64,000 bases of DNA from Aeromonas veronii (GCF_040215105.1 NZ_CP157875.1:2657501-2721500); one strand, 5' to 3'; shown: positions 21,424 through 31,561, counted from the first letter of the stretch. Numbers and translations are program-made. Notes: generated by a model from the letters alone, not told the origin.

Positions 21424-22851
21424 TCATCCACAGGCCGCCAGAGCGGGCCGGGCGGATGCGGCTGGCTGGGCCCCCTGGCCGAGGCGCAGGCAACGCTCCC
21501 CCATCTTGATGGCCAGATCCTCGTCGTGGGTCACCAGCAAGAGGGCGCAGCCTATCTCGCCGAGGGCCCCGTCGAGGCAGGCCATGGTCTGCTGCTGGCT
21601 GAGGGGATCCAGCCTCGAGGTCGGTTCGTCGGCAAACAGCAGCACGGGGCGCAGCAACAGGGCCCGGATGAGGGAGAGCCGCTGCAGCTCGCCGCCGGAG
21701 ACCTGACTCGGCAACCGCGCGAGCAGCCGGGGGCTGAGCCCGAGCTGTTCCAGATAGGCGTCCAGCACGGCGCCGGAGAGGCGGTGGCGCCGCAGCAGAT
21801 CCTCGAACAGGGTGCCAAGGCTCACCCGGCTGGCGAAGGCCTGCACCGGATCCTGATAGAGCTTCTGCCAGCGATGGGCCTCAATCCCTTCCCGGCGCCG
21901 TACCCGCCCGGCCCGCGGCCGTTGCAACCCGAGCAGCAGATTGCCGAGGGTGCTCTTGCCGACGCCACTCGGCGCCATGATGGCCAGTCGTTCCCCCTCG
22001 GCTATCTGCACGTCGAGCCCCTCGAACAGGGTGTGCTCCCCGTACCCCATGCCGAGCCCCTCCCCCTTGAGCAGCCACTCCCCCTTGGCCGGGAAGCGGG
22101 GCACGGGCCAGGCCGCTGGTTCCGCCGCCAGCAGCTGGCGGGTATAGGGGTGGAGGGGGTGGTGCAACACCCGCTCGGCAGGCCCCTGCTCCACCACTTC
22201 CCCGCCCCGGATCACCAGCACCCAGCCCCCCAGGGCCCTGGCCAGGGCGAGATCATGGGTGATGGTCAACAGGTGGCGGGACTCGGCGAGGTAGCCCTGC
22301 AGCCGTTGCTGCAAGTGAGCACGGGCCTGGCTGTCGAGCCCCTTGCTGGGTTCATCGGCGATGAGCAGGCGCGCCTGCCCCAGGGTGGCGGCGGCAAAGG
22401 CCGCTCGCTGGGCCATGCCGCCGGAGATCTGGTGCGGGAAGTGGCGCTCGCGCCCATCGAGCCCCAGCCCTGACAAGGCGGCCCTGGCCCGCACTCTGGC
22501 CTCCTGCCGCCCACCGAGCCACCCCTCCTCCACCTGGCGCAGCAGCCCCATGGTAGGATCCAGCGCCAGCACCGGCTCCTGGGGCAGCATGGCGAGCTCC
22601 CGTCCCCAGAGGGCGCGTAGCCGCTCCGGCGCCCCCAGGCTGTAGTGCCGCCCCGCCAGCGACAGCTGCCCCTGGGCGCCGAGCGGTTCGGGCAGGGTGC
22701 CCATCAGGGCATGGGCCAGCAGGGACTTGCCGGAGCCGCTCTCCCCGATCAGGGTCAAGGCCTGCCCCGGCGAGAGCTGCAAGTCAAGCTCCTGCAACAG
22801 CACCCGGTGACCATCGTCGACCTTGAGACCTTCGATATGTATGACGCTCAT
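21424..22851 (-). CDS. Fused double ATPase of a peptide/nickel-type ABC importer
   Basis: A 475-residue protein that joins two ABC nucleotide-binding domains, equivalent to the separate DppD and DppF or NikD and NikE subunits. Domain 1 has Walker A GESGSGKS (~36), signature SGGMAQR (~142) and LLIADEP. Domain 2 has PSGVGKST (~290), signature VSGGELQRL (~383) and LLFADEPTSRLD. Both sites look intact. The first domain's signature, SGGMAQ, is a normal variant for this family. It overlaps the upstream permease gene by 4 bp and is the last gene of the operon. The energised substrate is unknown. Confidence 0.9.
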   Translation of the reverse strand: MSVIHIEGLKVDDGHRVLLQELDLQLSPGQALTLIGESGSGKSLLAHALMGTLPEPLGAQGQLSLAGRHYSLGAPERLRALWGRELAMLPQEPVLALDPTMGLLRQVEEGWLGGRQEARVRARAALSGLGLDGRERHFPHQISGGMAQRAAFAAATLGQARLLIADEPSKGLDSQARAHLQQRLQGYLAESRHLLTITHDLALARALGGWVLVIRGGEVVEQGPAERVLHHPLHPYTRQLLAAEPAAWPVPRFPAKGEWLLKGEGLGMGYGEHTLFEGLDVQIAEGERLAIMAPSGVGKSTLGNLLLGLQRPRAGRVRRREGIEAHRWQKLYQDPVQAFASRVSLGTLFEDLLRRHRLSGAVLDAYLEQLGLSPRLLARLPSQVSGGELQRLSLIRALLLRPVLLFADEPTSRLDPLSQQQTMACLDGALGEIGCALLLVTHDEDLAIKMGERCLRLGQGAQPAASARPALAACG

Positions 22852-23684
22852 GACGCTACTCCTGCATTCACTGGCTGCATTGACCCCAACGGGGATGGCT
22901 CACTCTCTTGGCGCTTCGCGCCCTGCGTGAGCAACACCAGGGACAGCAACATCAATCCCATCACGGCGATGGGGGCCAGCAGCAGGCGGGGCGCCTCCTG
23001 ATAATGGGGCAGTGCCTCCGTCATCATCAGCCCGAGTTCGGGCGTGGGGGGTTGAATGCCCACCCCGACGAAGCCCAGGGTTGAGAGGGTCAGGATGGCC
23101 CCGGCGAGGCCGAAGGCCATCATGGTGAGCAGTTGGGGAGCCAGTTCGGGCCAGAGGTGGCGACGGATCACATAGCCATTGCCGAAGCCAAGCAGACGGG
23201 AAGCCTCCACCTGGGGAGAGGCCAGCAGGGTGCGACTACGGGCCCGCACCACCCGGTAGTACTCCACCCACTGGGCCATGGCCAGACCGAAATAGAGGAT
23301 GGCAAAACCGCCCTGGGCCATGGCGGAGAAGAGCAGCACCAGCAGCAGGCTGGGCAGGGCCAGCACGCCGTCAGCCAGACTGCGCAACAGGCCGTCCAGC
23401 CAGCCACCGCGCCAGACGCTGAGCCAACCGAGCAGGCAGCCGAGCAAGGCGGCAGTGAGCACGCACAGCAACCCCAGAGTGAGGGAGAGGCGGGTGGCCG
23501 CAGCCAGCCGCGCCATCAGGCTGCGCCCCATCTGATCCTGCCCCAAAGGCTCTTGCCAGGAGGGACCGGCCAGGAAGCGGGAGAGATCCTGCGCCGCCGG
23601 ATCGGCCCAGACGAGGGGCGCCAGCAGGGCAAACAGCACCATCAGCAACAGCAGGAGCAGGCCTGCCTTGAATGAAGAGGACAT
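22848..23684 (-). CDS. ABC importer permease, DppC/NikC type
   Basis: A 278-residue inner-membrane permease with one N-terminal helix, a short periplasmic segment ending DQMGRSLMARL and five further helices; the cytoplasmic EAA loop reads EASRLLGFGNGYVIRRHLWPELAP. These are the marks of the second permease of dipeptide, nickel and metallophore importers. The ATG at 23684 follows AGGAG; an upstream open extension has no similarity. It sits between the DppB-type permease and the fused ATPase with 2-bp spacing and a 4-bp overlap, so the three are translated together. Confidence 0.88.
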   Translation of the reverse strand: MSSSFKAGLLLLLLMVLFALLAPLVWADPAAQDLSRFLAGPSWQEPLGQDQMGRSLMARLAAATRLSLTLGLLCVLTAALLGCLLGWLSVWRGGWLDGLLRSLADGVLALPSLLLVLLFSAMAQGGFAILYFGLAMAQWVEYYRVVRARSRTLLASPQVEASRLLGFGNGYVIRRHLWPELAPQLLTMMAFGLAGAILTLSTLGFVGVGIQPPTPELGLMMTEALPHYQEAPRLLLAPIAVMGLMLLSLVLLTQGAKRQESEPSPLGSMQPVNAGVAS

Positions 23685-23686
23685 GA

Positions 23687-24649
23687 TCAGGACTCCTTGG
23701 AACCGCGGGGATCGATGAGCAGGCAAAGCAGGTCGGTGAGGGTATTGAGCAGCACGAAGAGCGCCGCCAGCACCAGCACAGTGCCCTGTACCATGGGCAC
23801 ATCGCGCCAGAAGACGGCATGCACCAGGGCGTGGCCGATGCCGGGCCAGGCAAACAGACTCTCCACAACCACGACCCCTTCGATGAGCAGCACCAACTGC
23901 ACGCTGGTGTAGGCGATGACGCTGACCCCGCTGTTGCGCAGACCATGACGCCAGAAGACCCGCCAGGGAGAGAGCCCCTTGGTCCGGGCGAAGCGATAGT
24001 AAGGAGACGTCACCACCCCCAGCACGCTCTCGCGCACCACCCGGGCCAGCACGCCGGAGAGGCCGAGCCCCAGGGTCAGGGCGGGCAGCCAGATGTTGTG
24101 CCCCTCCCCGTGACCAGCAGCACTGAGCCAGCCGAGCTTGGCGGAGATCGTCACCATCAGCACCAGACCGAGCAGGAAGGGAGGCAGTGCGCGCATCAGC
24201 ACGCTCCAGCCCAGAGTCAGGCGATCGCAGATCCCGCCCGGGCGCAAGGCGCTCAGGCTGCCCAGCGGCAGGGCCAACAGGAGTGCCAGGGCCACGGCCG
24301 TCAGCGCCAGGGAGAGGGTCGCCCCCAGGTGATGGGCTATCTCCCCCGCCACCGGCGCGCCCGTCACCAGTGAGTTGCCCAGATCCCCCTGCAGCAATGC
24401 CCAGAGCCAGTCGCCGAAGCGACCGAGGGCCGATCCCGCCAGCCCAAGCTCGGCGCGCACCGCAGCGGCAGCTTCGGCGGTGACATAGTCATAGCCATAG
24501 CGACCGGCGGCGATACGAAAGGCGATATCCCCGGGCAGGGACTGCACCATCAGAAAGCAGAGACCCGCCACCAGCAGGGCCACCATCATGGCCTGCAGCA
24601 AGCGCTGGCTCAGGATCCCCATCACGGCACTCATCGAGATGCTGCTCAT
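23687..24649 (-). CDS. ABC importer permease, DppB/NikB type
   Basis: A 320-residue permease starting with a membrane helix (LLQAMMVALLVAGLCFLMVQ), a periplasmic loop and five more helices, with an EAA-like loop (ARTKGLSPWRVFWRHGLRNSG). This fits the first permease of the oligopeptide/nickel family. It overlaps the upstream binding-protein gene by 4 bp, implying translational coupling. The substrate is read only from the operon, which resembles opine-metallophore or nickel importers as much as dipeptide importers. Confidence 0.88.
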   Translation of the reverse strand: MSSISMSAVMGILSQRLLQAMMVALLVAGLCFLMVQSLPGDIAFRIAAGRYGYDYVTAEAAAAVRAELGLAGSALGRFGDWLWALLQGDLGNSLVTGAPVAGEIAHHLGATLSLALTAVALALLLALPLGSLSALRPGGICDRLTLGWSVLMRALPPFLLGLVLMVTISAKLGWLSAAGHGEGHNIWLPALTLGLGLSGVLARVVRESVLGVVTSPYYRFARTKGLSPWRVFWRHGLRNSGVSVIAYTSVQLVLLIEGVVVVESLFAWPGIGHALVHAVFWRDVPMVQGTVLVLAALFVLLNTLTDLLCLLIDPRGSKES

Positions 24650-26172
24650 TTCTGGCTCCAGGAGAGCTGGGTCAGGTAGTAGCTGCGCTCCTGGGGATCC
24701 AGTTCAAAGCCGTTGAGATCCCGGCTCACCGCCGCACTCTGGCGATACCAGGCAAGCGGCAGCAGCGGCAGCTCCTGCTGCAAGGTGGTGGCGATGTCCC
24801 GGCGCAGCAGGGCGGCTTCGTCAGCGGCCAGCTTGCCCCGCCCAAGCTCGGCAAGCTGGCTGGTCAGCGTGGAGGATTGCCAGTTCATCACCCCCCAGTC
24901 GGCACCGCCAGGGGCCAAGTCCCCCAGCAGGGTCACCAGGGGATCCGGCACCAGGGCGTAATTGCGGGCATAGAGACCGAGCTGGAGGGAGCCATCCTGA
25001 TGGCCCGCCGGGATCTCGCTCGAGTTCCCCACCGCCACCTTGAGATCGACCCCCACCGCCTTCCACTGGGCCTGCAGTGCGGTGGCCAGCAGCGGCAGCT
25101 CCGGCCTGTCCGGGAAGGTGCGCAGGGTCAGAGCAAAACGCTCGCCCCCTTTTTGCAGCACGCCGTCACTCCCCTTGTGCCAGCCCGCCGCCGCGAAGGC
25201 CGCCTCGGCCGCCTTGACGTCATAGGCCAGCGGGCTCAGCCCTGGCTGATGCCAGTCACGCAAACTCGGGGGGAAGAGCTGGGTCGCCGCCATCTCGGGA
25301 TCGCGCAGCAGCGCCGTTGCCATGCCGACCCGATCGGTCGCCAGACTGAGGGCACGGCGTACGGCGGGATCGCTCAGGCGCGAGTCGGAGCCGTTCAACT
25401 TGAGCTGAATGGTGCGCGGCAGAGTGACCGAGGCGATCTCCACCCGGGGTGCCTGCTGCAGACGGCGGATGCTCACCGGATCCAGCCCCCATGCGATATC
25501 GGCCTGACCACTCTCGGCCATCAGGGTGCGGCTCTCGGGACGCCCGACCGTGAGATAACTTACCTTCTCGATGGCAGGCTTGGGTCCATCCCAGCCATCG
25601 AAACGGGTGGTTTCGACCCGCTGGGGCTGCTGCAACCGGGTTACCTGATAAGGCCCCGAGCCGATGACCCGGGTCACCTGCCCCTTGTCGTCATACGCAG
25701 CCCTGGCCAGGATCTGGGTGCTGGGGTGGGCCAGCACGGCGGCCAGGGGAGCAAATGGTTCGTGCAGGATGACCATGAGGGCCCCCTCCCTGGCTTCGAT
25801 GGCCGCGATGGGCGCGCTTTGCAATACCCCAGGTTTTCGCCAGGCCTGTTGCAGAGCCCAGGCAGCTTGCGCGGCGCTCACCTCGGAACCATCGTGAAAA
25901 TGGGCGTGAGGGCGCAGGGTAAAGCGCCACTGCAGACCATCTTCCGACGCAGACCAGGCGCTCGCCAGACCGGGCAGCAAGGCCCCCTTGCCATCGACCT
26001 CGACCAACGTCTCTGCCACCTGCATGCGGGTAAAGAAGACCCCGTTGCTGGCGGGATCTATGCTGTGGATCTCCCAGGGTCCCACCATGGAAAGCGGTTT
26101 GCCATGGGCGCTATTGACCCCTGCCATCAGCGCCAGGGCGCACCATACTGCATGCCTGTATCTGTTTGTCAT
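24646..26172 (-). CDS. Periplasmic substrate-binding protein, family 5 (peptide/nickel/metallophore)
   Basis: A 508-residue SBP_5-type protein with a signal peptide (cleavage near AHG-KP, residue ~24), the early IDPASNGVFFTRMQVAETLVEVD segment, a LRPHAHFHDGSEVSAAQAAWAL block and ALSLATDRVGM later. The proportion and the GPWEIHSIDP opening remind me of NikA and staphylopine-binding CntA more than DppA, but this is weak. The start at 26172 is chosen for the signal peptide, and an alternative ATG lies three codons upstream. It is the first gene of a four-gene operon. A Fur-like box covers its leader, suggesting metal-responsive expression. Confidence 0.82.
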   Translation of the reverse strand: MTNRYRHAVWCALALMAGVNSAHGKPLSMVGPWEIHSIDPASNGVFFTRMQVAETLVEVDGKGALLPGLASAWSASEDGLQWRFTLRPHAHFHDGSEVSAAQAAWALQQAWRKPGVLQSAPIAAIEAREGALMVILHEPFAPLAAVLAHPSTQILARAAYDDKGQVTRVIGSGPYQVTRLQQPQRVETTRFDGWDGPKPAIEKVSYLTVGRPESRTLMAESGQADIAWGLDPVSIRRLQQAPRVEIASVTLPRTIQLKLNGSDSRLSDPAVRRALSLATDRVGMATALLRDPEMAATQLFPPSLRDWHQPGLSPLAYDVKAAEAAFAAAGWHKGSDGVLQKGGERFALTLRTFPDRPELPLLATALQAQWKAVGVDLKVAVGNSSEIPAGHQDGSLQLGLYARNYALVPDPLVTLLGDLAPGGADWGVMNWQSSTLTSQLAELGRGKLAADEAALLRRDIATTLQQELPLLPLAWYRQSAAVSRDLNGFELDPQERSYYLTQLSWSQK

Positions 26173-26181
26173 CCTGTCCAT

Positions 26182-26200
26182 CCAAACGAAAATCATTACC
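26182..26200 (-). promoter_or_regulatory. Fur-like box before the ABC operon
   Basis: On the minus strand GGTAATGATTTTCGTTTGG matches the first nine bases of the Fur consensus (GATAATGAT) at eight positions but the second half poorly. It lies within 30 bases of the start codon, in a typical repressor position. Confidence 0.35.
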
Positions 26201-26864
26201 AGTTGAAAAAAACGATTCGTTATAACATAACAATAAAACATGACAGAAATGTTTTTCAACATCGATGGATATGGCCAACCAACGCGGGGCAGATGAGCGG
26301 GACTCACCCTCTGGCATGGGCGCACTCGAGAAGGAACAAGAATGGATGTGGCAACGAAAAACCTGGCTTGCCTGCATTGCGGCTCACTCTTATCGTCGCT
26401 GGCGTTGCTGGGCGCCGTCCCTGGCATAGCGGAGCAGCGGGAATGCAACACCGGAAAAGTCTTCGTTTCACACATTTTCTGGGCCCTGTGTGAGCCAGCC
26501 AGGCCGCGCCGGATGAATACAGGGCGAGATACGACAATCCCGGGTGTTCATGATTGGAGGCTAACGTCCAGAGGGCGCTTGCACGACATTCAGAAGCCGC
26601 TAAACGAGGGCCCTCAAGACACCGACGGCCAGACTTCCCCATCTGGCATGACACAAGAGACGCCCCTTTTCACCGGCCCATGCCAACAATGTCTCACTCA
26701 GAATATGAAGATGTGTCGTGATGCCCCCTTCCCCGAACCGGGATTCTTGGCTAATCCCCTAAAGTGCATGCAAGTTCAGCCCAATAGATCGCCATTAAAT
26801 CAAAGACATAAATTGTTGTTATTTTTTGTTACCAAAAACTTGCGAACTCACCTTCCCTCATCTA
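26201..26864. other. Noncoding interval between the ABC operon and the lacI-type gene
   Basis: About 660 bp without a credible gene. The left 60 bp are AT-rich and should carry the promoter of the minus-strand ABC operon (TATAAC-like -10 around 26222-26227 on the minus strand, and an AACGATTCGTT palindrome at 26211-26221). The middle has one plus-strand open frame (26342-26905), but it lacks similarity, a ribosome-binding site and normal composition. The right end is AT-rich promoter sequence for the regulator. Confidence 0.5.
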
Positions 26865-26886
26865 GAAATGTAATCGATTACATTTC
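26865..26886. promoter_or_regulatory. LacI-type operator, 22-bp perfect palindrome
   Basis: GAAATGTAATCGATTACATTTC is a perfect 22-bp palindrome with the central CG pair typical of LacI/PurR-family operators. It ends 15 bp before the regulator's ATG, so autoregulation and control of the downstream sugar operon are likely. Confidence 0.75.
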
Positions 26887-26901
26887 ACACAGGAAATCCC
26901 A

Positions 26902-27918
26902 ATGAGCCGAGCCTCCGCCCCCGTCAATCCCGTCTCCATGGCAGCCGTGGCGGCGCGGGCCGGGGTATCGGTCGCGACTGTCTCCCGGGTACTCAACCAG
27001 CAGGAAGGGGTGACCGCCAAGACCCGGGCCAAGGTCAACCGCGCGATCGATGAGCTCGGTTATCGGGTCAATCAGCTCGCCACCAGCCTGCGCACCGCCA
27101 AGAGCGGGCTGCTGCTCATCATGGTGCCGGATCTCGGTAACCCCTTTTACATCGAGATTGTGCGGGGCATCGACAGGGTCGCCCGTCAGCACGGCTACTT
27201 CGTGCTGCTGTGCGACACCGGCGCAGATCCGGGTCGGGAACGTTCGGCCTTCGAGCTGCTGCGCACCCACAGGGCCGATGGCGCCATCTGTCTGGATCCC
27301 GACTCCATCCAGCAGGGATTGAGCCAGGAGATCAATGCCCTGCCCTGGGTGGCCTGCTGCGAGTTTGATCCCGCCATGCCCGTCCCCTATGTGGGCATCG
27401 ACAACCAGGGCGCGGCGGCCGAGGCGGTTCGCTATCTGCTTGGCCGCGGCCATAGCCGCATCGCACTCATCGGCGCAGACCCCGCCTATCTCTATGCCCG
27501 CCAACGGGAAGCCGGTGTTCACCAGGCCCTGGCGGAAGCGGGGCTGGTCCTGGCAGAAGAGTGGAACATCCGGGTCAGCAGTTTCAGCTTTCAGGCGGGG
27601 GCCGAGGTGGCGCAGCAACTGCTCGACAGTCCGGCGCGCCCGACGGCCGTTTTCGCGGTCGCCGATGCCCTGGCCATCGGCCTGATGCAACGACTGCAGG
27701 AAGCCGGTCTGCGCATCCCGGAGGACATCGCCATCATGGGATTCGATGACATCGCCCTGGCCGGGCACCTATCCCCTCCCCTCACCACCATGGCGCAGCC
27801 CATGGACGAACTGGGGGCCGAGGCGGTCCGGCTGTTGCTGCAGCGCTTGAATACCCCTGGCAGCCCACCCCCAGGACGCCTGCTCCCGCACAGCCTCGTC
27901 ATCAGAGGCAGCGCCTGA
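26902..27918 (+). CDS. LacI-family transcriptional regulator
   Basis: A 338-residue repressor. The N-terminal helix-turn-helix reads MAAVAARAGVSVATVSRVLN (residues ~13-32), followed by the hinge helix with NQLATSLRT, then a periplasmic-binding-type sensor domain starting GLLLIMVPDLGNPFY. AGGAAA precedes the ATG, and a 22-bp palindrome fills the promoter region. It heads the sugar operon on the same strand, 49 bp before the ATPase gene, so the effector is probably the transported sugar or its product. The ligand is not identifiable from sequence. Confidence 0.93.
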   Translation: MSRASAPVNPVSMAAVAARAGVSVATVSRVLNQQEGVTAKTRAKVNRAIDELGYRVNQLATSLRTAKSGLLLIMVPDLGNPFYIEIVRGIDRVARQHGYFVLLCDTGADPGRERSAFELLRTHRADGAICLDPDSIQQGLSQEINALPWVACCEFDPAMPVPYVGIDNQGAAAEAVRYLLGRGHSRIALIGADPAYLYARQREAGVHQALAEAGLVLAEEWNIRVSSFSFQAGAEVAQQLLDSPARPTAVFAVADALAIGLMQRLQEAGLRIPEDIAIMGFDDIALAGHLSPPLTTMAQPMDELGAEAVRLLLQRLNTPGSPPPGRLLPHSLVIRGSA

Positions 27919-27967
27919 TGCCCCTTCACCAGCAGCCCCATGGGGCGATTGCCATAGGAAAAAACGG

Positions 27968-29455
27968 ATGAGCCTCAGTGTCGAATTTCGCGGTGTCTAC
28001 AAAGAGTTCGGCCCTATCCGGGTGCTGCACGGCGTCGACTTCAGCCTGACGGCGGGACGCGTCTATGGCCTGCTCGGGGAAAATGGCGCGGGCAAATCCA
28101 CCCTGATGAAGATGCTCGCCGGTTACGAGTCCATCAGCGCCGGCGAGATCCGCATCGATGACAAGCTGTGTCAGTGGGCCTCATCCCGTGAGGCAGAGCA
28201 GGCAGGCATAGTGCTGATCCATCAAGAACTCAACCTGGCCGAACACCTGACCCTGACCCAGAACCTGTTCCTCGGCCATGAGCTGAAGCGGGGCTGGTTG
28301 CTGGACGAAGCCACCATGGCCAGCCAGACCCGCCACTACCTGGAGCAGGTTGGCTTGCAGCGGGATCCTTCTACCAAGGTACGGCAGCTTATCGTGGCGG
28401 AGAAGCAACTTGTGGAGATTGCCAAGGCCCTGTCCCGGCAGGCGCGACTGCTCATCATGGATGAACCGACCGCCACCCTGACCCCTGGCGAGACGACGCG
28501 GCTCTTTGCCCTCATCGCCCGGCTCAAGGCCCAGGGCACCACCATCATCTACATCTCCCACAAGCTGGACGAGGTGCAGCGGGTCACCGACGAGGTGGTG
28601 GTCATGCGCGACGGCCGTTTCGTCAGCCGCGAAGAGACGGCCTCCCTCAGTCGCCAGCAGATGGCGAACCTGATGGTGGGACGCGAGATGTCCGACATGT
28701 TCCCTCCAAGGCTCTCTCCCCCGCAAGGCAACGACACCGCCCTCGCGGTGAAAGGGCTCTGCGTCCCCGGCTGGGTCGAGGATCTGAGTTTCGAGGTGCA
28801 AAGCGGCGAGATCTACGGCTTCGCCGGCCTGGTGGGGGCCGGGCGCACCGAGGCCTTCGAGGCCATCCTCGGCCTGCGCGAGCGCCGGGCCGGCAGCCTT
28901 TGGCTGGCGGGCAGGGAGGTGCACATCGACAGCCCGCGCGCCGCCGCGACGCAGGGCCTCACCTATCTGCCGGAGGATCGCAAGGGCAAGGGGCTGCACA
29001 TCGACCTCGGGCTGACCGAGAACCTCACCCTGATGACCCTGGCGCGTTATGCCCACCCCTGGCTGGACAAGGGGGCGGAGCGGGCGGCCCTCGATCGCGC
29101 CATCGAGGAGTTCGGCATCCGGGCAGGGGCCCCTTCCATCCGGGCCCGGATGATGTCGGGGGGCAACCAGCAAAAACTGGCCCTGGCCAAATTTTTGCAC
29201 CCAGACCCTCGGGTGATCGTGCTCGACGAGCCCACCCGGGGGGTCGATGTCGGCGCAAAGCGGGACATTTACTTTCTGATCCAGCGGATCGCCGCCGAGG
29301 GACGCGCCGTCATCGTCATCTCGAGCGAGCTGATTGAACTGATCGGCCTGTGCCACCGGGTGGCCGTGCTGCGGGCTGGCCGCCTGCAGGCGGTGCTGCC
29401 TGCCCATCATCTGACCGAAGAGGAGTTGATCGCTCATGCAACCGGCACTCACTGA
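27968..29455 (+). CDS. Ribose-type sugar ABC importer, double ATPase
   Basis: A 495-residue RbsA/MglA/XylG-type protein with two fused ATPase domains. Domain 1 has GENGAGKST near residue 38 and the helical block ending in [12 protein letters not shown]. Domain 2 has the degenerate Walker A typical of this class (GLVGAGRTE), signature MSGGNQQK and [16 protein letters not shown]. It energises the permease encoded next, whose gene overlaps its 3' end by 20 bp. The AGGAAA site is 8 bp upstream. Family members carry pentoses, hexoses, polyols or autoinducer-2; nothing here fixes the substrate. Confidence 0.92.
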   Translation: MSLSVEFRGVYKEFGPIRVLHGVDFSLTAGRVYGLLGENGAGKSTLMKMLAGYESISAGEIRIDDKLCQWASSREAEQAGIVLIHQELNLAEHLTLTQNLFLGHELKRGWLLDEATMASQTRHYLEQVGLQRDPSTKVRQLIVAEKQLVEIAKALSRQARLLIMDEPTATLTPGETTRLFALIARLKAQGTTIIYISHKLDEVQRVTDEVVVMRDGRFVSREETASLSRQQMANLMVGREMSDMFPPRLSPPQGNDTALAVKGLCVPGWVEDLSFEVQSGEIYGFAGLVGAGRTEAFEAILGLRERRAGSLWLAGREVHIDSPRAAATQGLTYLPEDRKGKGLHIDLGLTENLTLMTLARYAHPWLDKGAERAALDRAIEEFGIRAGAPSIRARMMSGGNQQKLALAKFLHPDPRVIVLDEPTRGVDVGAKRDIYFLIQRIAAEGRAVIVISSELIELIGLCHRVAVLRAGRLQAVLPAHHLTEEELIAHATGTH

Positions 29456-30428
29456 TACCCGCAAGGCGCGGCTCTCCACCCTGCTCTCGGGCACGGGTCC
29501 GCTGCTGGGGCTTATCCTGCTATGCCTGCTCGGGACCTTGCTCAACCCCGACTTTGCCACCCTGGACAACCTGCTCAACGTGCTGACCCGCACCGCCTTC
29601 ATCGGCATCATCGCTGTGGGCATGACCTTCGTGATCATGTCCGGCGGCATCGATCTCTCGGTCGGCGCCATGGCGGCCCTCATCGCCGGGGCCATGATCC
29701 TCATCATGAACCAGCTCGGCACCGGGATACTGGCGGATGCCCCCCTGCTGGTGGTGAGCCTCGGTATCGCACTGGCCATGATACTCGGCCTGCTATTCGG
29801 GGCCGGTCACGGCCTGCTCATCACCAGCGGCAAGATTGAGCCCTTCATCGTCACCCTCGGCACCCTCGGCATCTTCCGGGCCGTGCTGACCTACCTGGCC
29901 GATGGGGGCGCCCTGACCCTGGATGATACCCTCGGCAACGTCTACAGCCCCGTCTATTACGGCAGCCTGCTGGGGCTCCCCATTCCGGTCTGGGTCCTGC
30001 TGCTGGTCGCGCTGGCCGGGGGTTTGCTGCTCAACCGCACCGCCTTCGGCCGCCACGTACAGGCGATCGGCTCCAACGAGCAGGTGGCGCGCTACGCCGC
30101 CATCCGGGTCGATCGGGTCAAGCTGCTCACCTATGCACTGCTCGGGGTCTGCGTCGGCATCGCCACCCTGCTCTATGTGCCGCGTCTGGGCTCCGCCACC
30201 CCCACCACCGGGCTTTTGTGGGAGCTGGAAGCCATCGCCGCCGTGGTGGTGGGGGGGACCTCCCTCAAGGGGGGTGAAGGACGTATCTTCGGCACTCTGG
30301 TAGGAGCCATTCTCCTGTCGGTCATCAGCAACATCCTCAATCTGACCAGCATCATCAGCGTTTATCTCAATGCCGCGGTACAAGGGGTGGTGATCATCAT
30401 GGTCGCCTTCATGCAACGCAGGCGTTGA
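29436..30428 (+). CDS. Ribose-type sugar ABC importer, permease
   Basis: A 330-residue membrane protein with about ten hydrophobic helices and the RbsC-family blocks [44 protein letters not shown] and [24 protein letters not shown] with the EAA-like loop. It is coupled by overlap to the ATPase gene and is followed by the binding-protein gene after a 97-bp gap, the usual place for a higher-expression boundary. It forms the homodimeric channel of the importer. Confidence 0.92.
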   Translation: MQPALTDTRKARLSTLLSGTGPLLGLILLCLLGTLLNPDFATLDNLLNVLTRTAFIGIIAVGMTFVIMSGGIDLSVGAMAALIAGAMILIMNQLGTGILADAPLLVVSLGIALAMILGLLFGAGHGLLITSGKIEPFIVTLGTLGIFRAVLTYLADGGALTLDDTLGNVYSPVYYGSLLGLPIPVWVLLLVALAGGLLLNRTAFGRHVQAIGSNEQVARYAAIRVDRVKLLTYALLGVCVGIATLLYVPRLGSATPTTGLLWELEAIAAVVVGGTSLKGGEGRIFGTLVGAILLSVISNILNLTSIISVYLNAAVQGVVIIMVAFMQRRR

Positions 30429-30525
30429 GCGAATAGAAGAAAGCGAGAACGGGTAACAGGCACGGCGGGGCTTATCTCGCCAGACACGGAACGGGCAGAT
30501 GCCCAACAGTCAAGAGGCGATCAAG

Positions 30526-31479
30526 ATGAACAAGATGCTACACACTCTGGGGGCTTGCGCCCTCTTGCTCGGTGCCAGCAGCGTTTCGGCAGCCGAGAAG
30601 ATGACGCTGGGAGTCTCCATCCCGACCGCGACCCACAGCTTCACGGCGGGGATCGTCTGGTGGGCCAACAAGGCCAAGGAGGATCTGGAGAAGGCACACC
30701 CCGACCTCAAGGTGATCGTCAAGACCGCCGCCACGGCGCCGGATCAGGCCAACCAGCTGCAGGATCTGCTGACGGTCAACAAGATAGATACCCTGGTCAT
30801 CTTCCCCTTCGAGTCGGCCTCCCTGACCAAGCCGGTGGCCCAGGTCAAGCAGAAGGGGGTCTATGTCACCGTGGTGGATCGGGGCCTCACCGACACCAGT
30901 GCCCAGGATGCCTACGTGGCCGGTGACAACACCGCCTTTGGCAAACTGCCGGCGGAGTTCATGGCCAAGACATTGAATGGCAAGGGGAACATCGTCGCCC
31001 TTCGCGGCATTCCCACCACCCTGGACAACGAGCGTTTCGACGCTTTCACCGGCGTGATGAAGCAGCACGGCGACATCAAGCTCCTTGACGCCAAATATGG
31101 CAACTGGAACCGGGACGACGCCTTCAAGGTGATGCAGGACTTCCTGACCCGCTTCAAGCACATCGACGCGGTCTGGGCTGCCGATGACGACATGGCGGTG
31201 GGGGCACTCAAGGCCATCGATCAGGCCAAGCGCACCGACATCAAGCTTGTATTTGGCGGCGCCGGTGCCAAGGGAGCGATCAAGACCCTGATGGATGGCA
31301 GCGATCCCCGCATCCAGGCCAACGTCTCCTACTCCCCCAAGTTCATGTATGACGCCATCATGCTCACCGCCGAGGCTCGTCTCAAGGGTGAGCCGCTGCC
31401 GACCAATACCATCATTCCCTCGGTGCTGATCACCCCGCAGACGGCCAAGGAGTTCTACTTCCCAGACTCCCCGTTCTAA
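30526..31479 (+). CDS. Periplasmic sugar-binding protein, ribose type
   Basis: A 317-residue Peripla_BP_4-type protein with a signal peptide (MNKMLHTLGACALLLGASSVSA, cleavage before AEKMTLG). The fold shows LGVSIPTATHSFTAGIVWWANKAK at the first lobe and VWAADDDMAVGALKAIDQA in the second, where the binding-site Asp residues sit. The Trp pair in GIVWWAN suggests a stacked sugar ring. The ATG at 30526 follows AGAGG; an upstream ATG would spoil the signal peptide. It delivers the sugar to the permease/ATPase pair encoded before it. Confidence 0.9.
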   Translation: MNKMLHTLGACALLLGASSVSAAEKMTLGVSIPTATHSFTAGIVWWANKAKEDLEKAHPDLKVIVKTAATAPDQANQLQDLLTVNKIDTLVIFPFESASLTKPVAQVKQKGVYVTVVDRGLTDTSAQDAYVAGDNTAFGKLPAEFMAKTLNGKGNIVALRGIPTTLDNERFDAFTGVMKQHGDIKLLDAKYGNWNRDDAFKVMQDFLTRFKHIDAVWAADDDMAVGALKAIDQAKRTDIKLVFGGAGAKGAIKTLMDGSDPRIQANVSYSPKFMYDAIMLTAEARLKGEPLPTNTIIPSVLITPQTAKEFYFPDSPF

Positions 31480-31561
31480 GCAACCGCTGGCGACCGGCCC
31501 CGCCGGTCGCCAAGTGGCGGTCAGTTCATCCCTTACACCACGCTTTGATGCAGGAGTGTCC

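Noticed and set aside
26342..26905. 187-codon plus-strand open frame before the LacI-type gene
   Set aside because: No ribosome-binding site, no similarity, and it runs across the operator and the regulator's start in another frame.
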